From contig NBIV01000742.1 in NCBI GenBank assembly GCA_003194525.1, positions 1-26,860 of the forward strand: DNA of 26,860 nt. Reading direction: 5' to 3'. The translations under genes were made by a program, and so were the position numbers. The first letter of the stretch is position 1. Every line of letters begins with the position of its first letter. Source of the DNA: Gracilariopsis chorda. Its lineage: Eukaryota > Rhodophyta > Florideophyceae > Gracilariales > Gracilariaceae. The notes beneath the pieces are model-generated. The model had not been told where the DNA came from and did no database searches. It saw only the letters and a list, made by a program, of their open reading frames with translations. Shown one piece after another: positions 19,957 through 26,860 of the stretch.

Positions 19957-20713
19957 AGCGTCGACTTTTTGCAGACGTCGCGCTCTACTCTTTGGATTCT
20001 AGACTGGTTTTTTTTCGCGCAGGTACGCGTTGCGTTGCGAGCGAGCGAATCTTGTGGAAGTCGAGTGGCAGTGGTGAAAGTAGGCAAAGCGTTCAGAGAC
20101 ACCTTCTCTGGTAAGCCGACCTGCGCCTGTTCCGATCCCTGCTTCTTTGCTTCAGCGCACAAGGAAGACCGCGCTATTTTCGGGCAAGCGACTAGAAGGG
20201 GTTAACTGGTGAAAGCTTATCGCGTCAGCTACTAGCCTCCCTTGGACGTCTCGTACGGATTGTAAAGCCCCTCGCTCTGAAGTGCGCAGAGCAGGATTGG
20301 TCGCAGAATCCGCATCTCACCTGGAGAGTTACCAGGAACCAGAGGATTCGGACCTCTAGGGTAGCGGGGATAGTATCTCCTGCCAGTGCGCCCGTCTTAA
20401 GAAGTTTTATTTCTGTCCAGGCTCGTATCAGTACGTCCTGTGAGTAAACTCCGGGCGTTGAGTACCCGAACTCTGCCTGTGATCGCGTACGAGACGCGTC
20501 TCGACAAGCGTAGTAGACTTGGTTACACGGTCTCCGCTGAAGTTTTCGATGTTGAGTGTTTGAGATTCTTCTCCGCTACAGTTTTTCTGGTTCTTGTGTA
20601 ACAGAACCCTGGAAATCCCTCTTTAGCTTCAATACATTGCGTGGATATCACTACATTTGGCATCTACATAGTTGCTTTTGTTGCTTTTCTTTGGTTCTAG
20701 TCCCGTAGGAACC
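19957..20713 (+). other. Non-coding leader of unit 4, with small deletions
   Basis: It has the same layout as the unit 2 leader, shortened by gaps near 19989 (7 nt), 20002 (5 nt) and 20329 (2 nt) and by single bases near 20595 and 20623. The 14-bp palindrome is kept at 20490-20503. No gene is supported. Confidence 0.68.
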
Positions 20714-22444
20714 ATGTCCGACTCCGAAGTTGAAACGGAATCCACATCTGGAATGAAAATTCCTCGTTTCCATGGTAAGCGTGGTGATGATTATATGCTG
20801 TGGCGTCACCGTCTCCGTGCTGCATGCCGTATTAATGGTGTCTGGAATGTCGCGAATCCCTCTGGGGTTCAATCTACCACAGATATTTCAACTCAAGACA
20901 CAACTACCGCAGGTAGTGGCACTGAAATAGCAACTCCCCGTATCATTGCGAAACGAGAAAAGGCTTGTGGTATCATCATCTGTGCTCTTGGTGATGCTCC
21001 ATTACGCGTAGTCATGGACGTGGATGATGATCCTGCACGTATGTTGCAACTCTTGGATGGACGTTATGCCTCCAATAGGACTGTATCTAGAATTGCAGTG
21101 CAGACACGATTGTTCCGAATGTCGTACAGCGGTGAGAACATGTCCAGCTATGTGGATCAATACACGGCATTGTTCGCTCAGTTTAGACCGTATGGGCAAG
21201 GATGCTGCTATACCGGAGTCTCACAAGGCACCTATGCTACTTGCTTCCATTGATCCGAACAGTTCGTTGGAGTCCATGGCTGCTGCACTCCGTACCAAGG
21301 ACATATCGGAACTGACTTGGGACTATGTGGCAACCACTTTGATCGATGAGTACAATGCTCGTCTGGTCAGTTCTTCTAGTTCTGGACGTACGCGAAGACG
21401 AAAGAAGAACAGAAGCAAAGGTTCTGGTGGTTCACGTGTGTCCCAATACTCCAGTCACACTCACATCAGGGATGGAAGTGACTCTGATGATCGGCCAAGT
21501 ACAACTGGTAGAGCATACGTGGTGTCCAGTAACCGGACTTATCACTGTGAATTCTGTGATCGTGATGGTCACACAAAAGGACAGATGCCATGTGAATCCC
21601 GATAACCCAGATAATCACTTACCCAAAAGCATCCTGGACAAGCTTAACATCAAATCGAAGAGCAAATCTGGGGCGTCCAAGTCTTGCAATAAACCGGCTG
21701 GTAGTTCATCAAAGATTGAGGTATGTGGTATGGCACTGGAAAAGTCTTCCATCGTACCTCCGACAGTTGTGATATGGACACCTATGCCGATAGTGGTGCT
21801 ACATCACACTTTTTCGATTCGGTGTCTGCGTTTATTCCCGAGTCTTTGCACAACGTAGAAACTCGAACCATCATGCTTGCCGACAATACTGAAGTATGTG
21901 CAACGCAGCGGGGTGACATAGTATTGCCATTTGAGTACGCAAACCTACGATTGACTGATGTCCTGTTCGTTCCAGAACTGGAATACAATTTGGTGTCCAT
22001 AGGATGCTTGGCGGACAAGGGCATTGAATCTTTCTTTCGCTCAAGTGAAGTTCGTCTCACCTTGGACAATGGGTTTGTAGTCGGCAGTGGCCATCGCGAT
22101 CGACGCTCGGGGTTGTACACCTTACCCGATCCGATATTGCAAGGTACCAAACCAACCCCATCCTCGTCACCAACTAGTGGAGATCATTGCATGAAGACAT
22201 CGGAGTCCAGTATTGCTAATCTATGGCATCGGCGACTTGCCCACATCAATGCGCGCGACCTCCAGTCAGTTTACAAACATGCTGAGATGGGAATGGAGGA
22301 GATATGCCGCCCGTGTATGCAAGGCACATAAACTTCCGTTCCCTGGCAAATACGACCGAGCATCAGCCGTAGGTGAGGTGGTACACTCCGATATACTAGG
22401 GCCCCTTGTACCTTCATTCCCAAAAAGTTTCAATATGCCTCTAC
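20714..22444 (+). pseudogene. gag-pol: gag-protease-integrase N-terminal part, frameshifted (unit 4)
   Basis: It starts at ATG 20714 and follows unit 2 until an extra T at 21182-21184 ends the Gag frame (stop at 21253). A second extra base follows in the A-run near 21577, inside the zinc knuckle, and a C is lost near 21760. The protease motif DSGATSHFF and integrase HHCC remain readable at 21723-22331. A 15-nt loss near 22286 removes residues between the His and Cys pairs of the zinc domain. A 5-nt loss near 22320 then shifts the frame just after the Cys pair. Confidence 0.85.
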
Positions 22445-23216
22445 TGTTGAGTTGAAAGGAAGTTGAGGGGATGGAAGGGAAGTTCGCCAGCTCTAGCTTG
22501 GATTTACTTGGAGGTCCTTCAGGCACATCTTATATACCACTCTAAACTCGAATTGCGCGGGAACACCAACTACAAGTAAAACCTAAACCACTAAGCAGGG
22601 ACACTCAATACTACCAATCATCATCTAACATGACATAGCCAGCTCAGCACAACCTCATTACACCAACGCACACCAACGCACCAATGTTCTGTAATAGTTA
22701 CGTGCATACACATGACCATGACAAGGCACAAATTCACGACTCCAACACACGCCAGCACATGCCAACACATCACGGTAAGTCAACACGTCACGGTAAGTCG
22801 GCACGTAACCTGTGGTGTTAGTGCCATGTCATCATGTGGCAATGCACACAACACCCACGTCATCAATATACCCGTGAATGTGTAAACCTGTTGACAGTGC
22901 ATGCGCACCTTACCATTGTACCAACCACTGCTGTACCACTTGTACCAGGTGTCAACCACCTCATCAGTATCCCCTGCACACAACGTACACTGTGACCACT
23001 GTAGTAGCTGGACACGTGGGTGTGTCCAACCGATCCAGTTATGCCATACCACTTGTACGCACCACGTTGCTACACTTGCAGTAGCCAATCAGAAGCCAGT
23101 TTCACGTTGGGTTCGCGCACACGCGCATATGCCCTTTTGCAGAGGTACCCTCTAAAACAGCCCATGCTCCCCGGAACATTTGGTTTTCAGTGACAGCACA
23201 GGTACTACTGCCAACA
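22445..23216 (-). repeat. Antisense solo LTR inserted in integrase (unit 4)
   Basis: TGTTG...CAACA ends are flanked by TCTAC at 22440-22444 and 23217-23221. It is 772 bp, shorter than the reference by a 2-nt loss near 22451 and a 5-nt loss near 23070. Confidence 0.86.
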
Positions 23217-25747
23217 TCTACCTTCCTTGACGAGCATTCAAGGTATGCACTCTTAGGCTTCATGACCCATAAAAGTGAAATTGCTGTTGTATTCGATGCA
23301 GTTGAGCACAAGTTCCAGCAGCTTGGAGGAGTGGCCATTGCGAAAGTGCACTCGGATAATGCCCAGGAGTATATTGCGTTGCAGCTGAACCCTGCCAACA
23401 ATCTTCAAGACACTTCTTTCTCTCCTCCGTATACTCCGGAACACAATGCAATAGCCGAGCGCATCAATCGCACTATGGAGGGAAGCTGCTCGAGCTTTGC
23501 TCATACAGGCAAGTCTCCCAGAGTGCTTGTGGCCATACGCATTAAAGCACGTCATACATGTTCGCAATAGGGTTTATCACTCAGCAACTGGAAGCAGCCC
23601 TTACCTTTTGATGACTGGTTCAAAACCATCCCTGAAGCATGTCAAAGTGTTGGGTGTGCTGCGTTCGTGCTTAAGATGAAACCGGATACCAAGTTCGAGT
23701 CTCGTGCACTTGAGGGAGTGTACTTGCAGACTCTTGAGCATGGTGTGTATGATGTTTTAGTCAATGACAGTGATGAGATTCCACGCATTGTAAAGTCTCG
23801 GCATGTGACATTTGACGAGTCCAAGTTCCCTGGGGCACCATTTCTGGAACATGTTATGAGTGATGAAGGTGCATCAGATGATACTTATGAATGCACAGAT
23901 CACTCTGAAATCGATACTGAGAGTGGTAGTATGGTTTCTGTGGACACCCCATTCGACATTGAGAGTGATACGGAACATATTGAATCCACTCCTATACCAA
24001 CGGCACAGAGCATTGAAAGCGGTACCGATCATCCAGATGATAGCGAGCATACTTCTGGTGACGATTCGGACCCAGACAATTGTGGTGAGCATGCCCCAAG
24101 TGCTAGTCAACATACTTCGGACACTGATGTCTTACCGGAATCTGAGCCAGAACCACGCTATCCTCGCCGTACACGACGTGCACCAGCTAAGTGGTGGTAC
24201 ATGGCCGGTAGTGCAACGTCACAAATGGATATTACTACCAGTGATGAACCTACTCTGGGCGAAGCACTGTCTGCCACACCACTTGAGCAGAGCCTTTGGA
24301 AGGGTGCCATTGATGAAGAACTGACATCTCTGGAGGAGAAGAACACTTGGGAGGAGGATGAATCACCTGCCTCTCAGCCTCTTCCTACTCATGTCATTCT
24401 AAACGTAAAGCGCGATGCCAAAGGATCAGTTGAGAGATTTAAGGCTAGGGTTGTGGCTGGTGGCAATCACCAGACATACGGGCAGAACTACATGGAGACA
24501 TATGCGCCAGTAGTGCCATTTAGCCTGGTCCGCATGTTCCTGTACGTCGCACTTTGTCTTCAGATGTATGTGGCTCAAGTAGATTAAGACTGCATTTCTC
24601 AACGGTGAGCTTAAAGAAGACGTGTGGGTGATGTCGCCGCGTGGTGTTCCTGGTCTGACCACAAAGTGCTATAAGCTACTCAAGGCTATGTACGGTTTGA
24701 AACAGGCTCATCTAGCATGGCACACCAAGTTCAAAGCAGACATGAAGAGGTTGGGTTTTGAGGAACTACCCAGCGCACCGTGCGTATTCAAGCGAAAGGT
24801 TGGAGATGGCATGTATGTATTGTCGTATATGTGGACGACATTCTGGTGTTCACGCCAACGCTGGGCAACGGACTACGGTGTTGGAGGAGCTCAAAACACT
24901 CTATGACCTCCGCATTGAGAACCGAATCACTCTGTACCTTGGCGTGGAGCTGTCATGGAAGATAGGTACAGCCGGACAACTCCTTGGTGTCAAGCTGGGA
25001 CAGTCGCTGTATATTGAAAGTATACTTCGACGATTTGGTCTCCAGAACGCTAAGCCAGTACCTAGCCCTATGGTGGAGTGCTTCTTCACATCTCTAGCAA
25101 TGGAGGAGGACAAATCACCAATGGATGTGCAGTTGTACCAGCAGATGATCGGGTCTCTGCTGTACTTGGCACTACGTACTAGGTTGGATATACTTGCACC
25201 AGTTCTCATCCTGGCTCGTTTTCAGAGTGCTCCTACCGCTTGGTGTCACAAAGCAGTGAAGCGTGTGCTCAGGTACCTGTGTGGAACGCGACAGCATGGG
25301 CTATGCTACAGGCCTGGATCGCTAGATCTGCATGGTTTTGTGGACTCTGACTACGCTGGAGATACTACGAGTCGGAAGTCGATGTCCGGGTATATCGTTA
25401 AACTTGGGTCAGCAACCTGCTGGTATGGTGGTAGAAAACAAGCGTCAGTTGCGCTATCCACTGGCGAGGCGGAGTACTATGCTCTGACTTTGGCTGCACA
25501 GGAAGTGGTATGGGTTGCTCGTGTGCTACGGGAATGCGGCTTCGACATGAAACCTTTGGTTCCTCTACACTCTGACAACCAGTGCGCATTGGAGTGGGCT
25601 GGTGGTGAAAGGTGTCCTTCTAGTCGTGCTAAACACATTGATGTAAAGGTTCACTTTATCCGAGATCTCATGAGAGACAATGTGATTAGTGTTCAATACG
25701 TCCCAAGTGAGCTGAATGATGCCGATTTACTCACCAAGCCATTGTGA
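23217..25747 (+). pseudogene. gag-pol: Integrase core-RT-RNase H part, frameshifted (unit 4)
   Basis: An extra G near 23481 breaks the frame at the catalytic Glu region, and a lost T near 23650 restores it. The integrase C-terminus, linker and RT N-terminus are open at 23667-24587. A 2-nt loss near 24585 falls at the first catalytic Asp of RT. A further 4-nt loss near 24816 sits just before YVDD, and a base is lost near 24863. From about 24870 the RT C-terminus and RNase H are open to the TKPL stop at 25747. Two apparent substitutions are also visible, near 24054 and 24234. Confidence 0.86.
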
Positions 25748-25798
25748 CGTATGAGTGTTAATGCCATTCTCAAACGGCTTGGTCTTGGACAGGAACTC

Positions 25799-25807
25799 GA
25801 GGAGGAG
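25799..25807 (+). promoter_or_regulatory. Polypurine tract, unit 4
   Basis: GAGGAGGAG directly abuts LTR 4. Confidence 0.75.
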
Positions 25808-26544
25808 TGTTGAAGTGTTGAACTCTACAAGTGGTCGAGTGCCTGGCCAACCCCCACAGAAGGTGTCAGCTTGGTCCAAAACCAAACCTTCAGGGGACGA
25901 TGGGCATTTTTGGAGCCCCTCGCTCCAAAAGCGCATATGCGCCTCTGCTCAAACCCAACGTGAAACGGCAATGTGATTGGCTACTGCAAAATGCTATATG
26001 CATTGTATACCGTACAAGTGTTATGGAGTGTATGGTACTGGGATGCGCGGATATGCAGAAGTGGGAGCAATGTGGTTGGTCCAAGTGTGCGCGCAGTAGA
26101 CGGTTGTGCTGCAATGCCGAAGATGCGAATGGGAGCTGTATTGGGTGATTTGGGACAATGTGCGTTTGCGGGCTGCGCGGAGGGGTTGGAGTGCAGGATG
26201 GTAATTGTTGATTTTTTAGAGCTGGTTCCAGATCAAGGGACTGGCAATGGATTTGCCGCATTGATTGATTTAGTTATTTGAAATTGTGACCCTCTAGATT
26301 GTGTGCGCGTTTCGTGTACACCTGCACACACGAATAACGTGTAGTGTAATGGTGCAACCACCGCCGTCGCTTGCTGCGACGACGGTGAAGTGTGTGCGGT
26401 AGGGTATATGTAGATTGGCTTTGCCTGCTGTCGAGTAAACTGGTCGACTAAGGCTGACAACCTTCCTTGTTTTATTTTCTTGTTTCTTCTTCCTCCCGTT
26501 GTTTCTTCCCTTTTTGTTTTCATAACCCCGCGTGCGTTGCAACA
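25808..26544 (+). repeat. LTR 4 of the array element (737 bp)
   Basis: It has the same TGTTG...CAACA ends. It is 4 bp longer than the others through small gains near 26041-26070 and in homopolymer runs near 26515 and 26528, with one base lost near 26195. Confidence 0.9.
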
Positions 26545-26558
26545 GGTTATGGGCCCAG
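26545..26558 (+). promoter_or_regulatory. Primer binding site, unit 5
   Basis: GGTTATGGGCCCAG follows LTR 4 directly. Confidence 0.83.
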
Positions 26559-26860
26559 AGCGTCGACTTTTTGCAGACGTCGCGCTCTACTAATATCTCT
26601 TTGGATTCTACGAAGACTGGTTTTTCTTTCGCGCAGGTACGCGTTGCGTTGCGAGCGAGCGAATCTTGTGGAAGTCGAGTGGCAGTGGTGAAAGTAGGCA
26701 AAGCGTTCAGAGACACCTTCTCTGGTAAGCCGACCTGCGCCTGTTCCGATCCCTGCTTCTTTGCTTCAGCGCACAAGGAAGACCGCGCTATTTTCGGGCA
26801 AGCGACTAGAAGGGGTTAACTGGTGAAAGCTTATCGCGTCAGCTACTAGCCTCCCTTGGA
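26545..26860 (+). mobile_element. Tandem unit 5, 5' part only
   Basis: PBS and the first ~300 bp of the leader follow directly on LTR 4 and match the start of unit 2. The window ends before gag. The array therefore extends beyond the right edge. Confidence 0.9.

Larger units (their letters stand above)
19943..26544 (+). mobile_element. Tandem unit 4: copia-type element with several small deletions
   Basis: This 6602-bp unit (internal 19943-25807, LTR 25808-26544) is about 46 bp shorter than unit 2. The loss is spread over many small gaps: 7 and 5 nt near 19989-20003, 15 nt near 22286, 5 nt near 22320, 5 nt near 23070 and about 4 nt near 24816. Domain order and the solo-LTR insert are the same as in the other units. 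Confidence 0.93.

Noticed and set aside
1..26860. CRISPR array or satellite DNA
   Set aside because: The repeat period is about 6.65 kb and contains a complete retrotransposon. There are no short repeat-spacer arrays.

Overview
The window is eukaryotic repeat DNA. It holds a head-to-tail array of one Ty1/copia-type LTR retrotransposon: four near-identical units of about 6.65 kb (6-6649, 6650-13297, 13298-19942, 19943-26544) and the first 316 bp of a fifth. Neighbouring units share a single LTR, so the layout is (LTR-internal)n. I see no host gene, tRNA or rRNA gene, CRISPR array or bacterial operon. The organism cannot be named from this sequence. The Gag N-terminus reminds me of oomycete/stramenopile copia elements, but that is only an impression.

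Each unit reads in the same order. An LTR of about 733 bp has TGTTG...CAACA ends. The primer binding site follows directly and matches the anticodon stem-loop of initiator tRNA-Met, as in Drosophila copia and yeast Ty5. A leader of about 0.77 kb comes next. Then one long gag-pol frame encodes Gag with a CCHC knuckle, an aspartic protease (DSGA), integrase (HHCC, then D,D,E), reverse transcriptase (YVDD) and RNase H. It ends in TKPL about 60 bp before a GAGGAGGAG polypurine tract and the next LTR. There is no env-like gene.

The main find is that gag-pol is cut in every unit by a 779-bp insert between the first and second catalytic Asp of integrase. The insert starts TGTTG, ends CAACA and is flanked by a TCTAC duplication. 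Its reverse complement is related to the array's own LTR: a 63-bp ungapped block matches at 53 positions. It is therefore best read as an antisense solo LTR of a sister copia family. Insert plus one duplication is 784 bp, exactly the phase difference between the two gag-pol halves. The insertion must predate the array, so a broken element was multiplied as tandem DNA.

Unit 2 is the clean reference. Unit 3 matches it at a constant 6648-bp offset up to about 17611. Units 1 and 4 and the RT part of unit 3 differ from it almost only by short insertions and deletions in dense patches separated by identical kilobases. That looks more like uneven long-read consensus quality than natural decay, so the frameshifts in those copies should be treated with caution.
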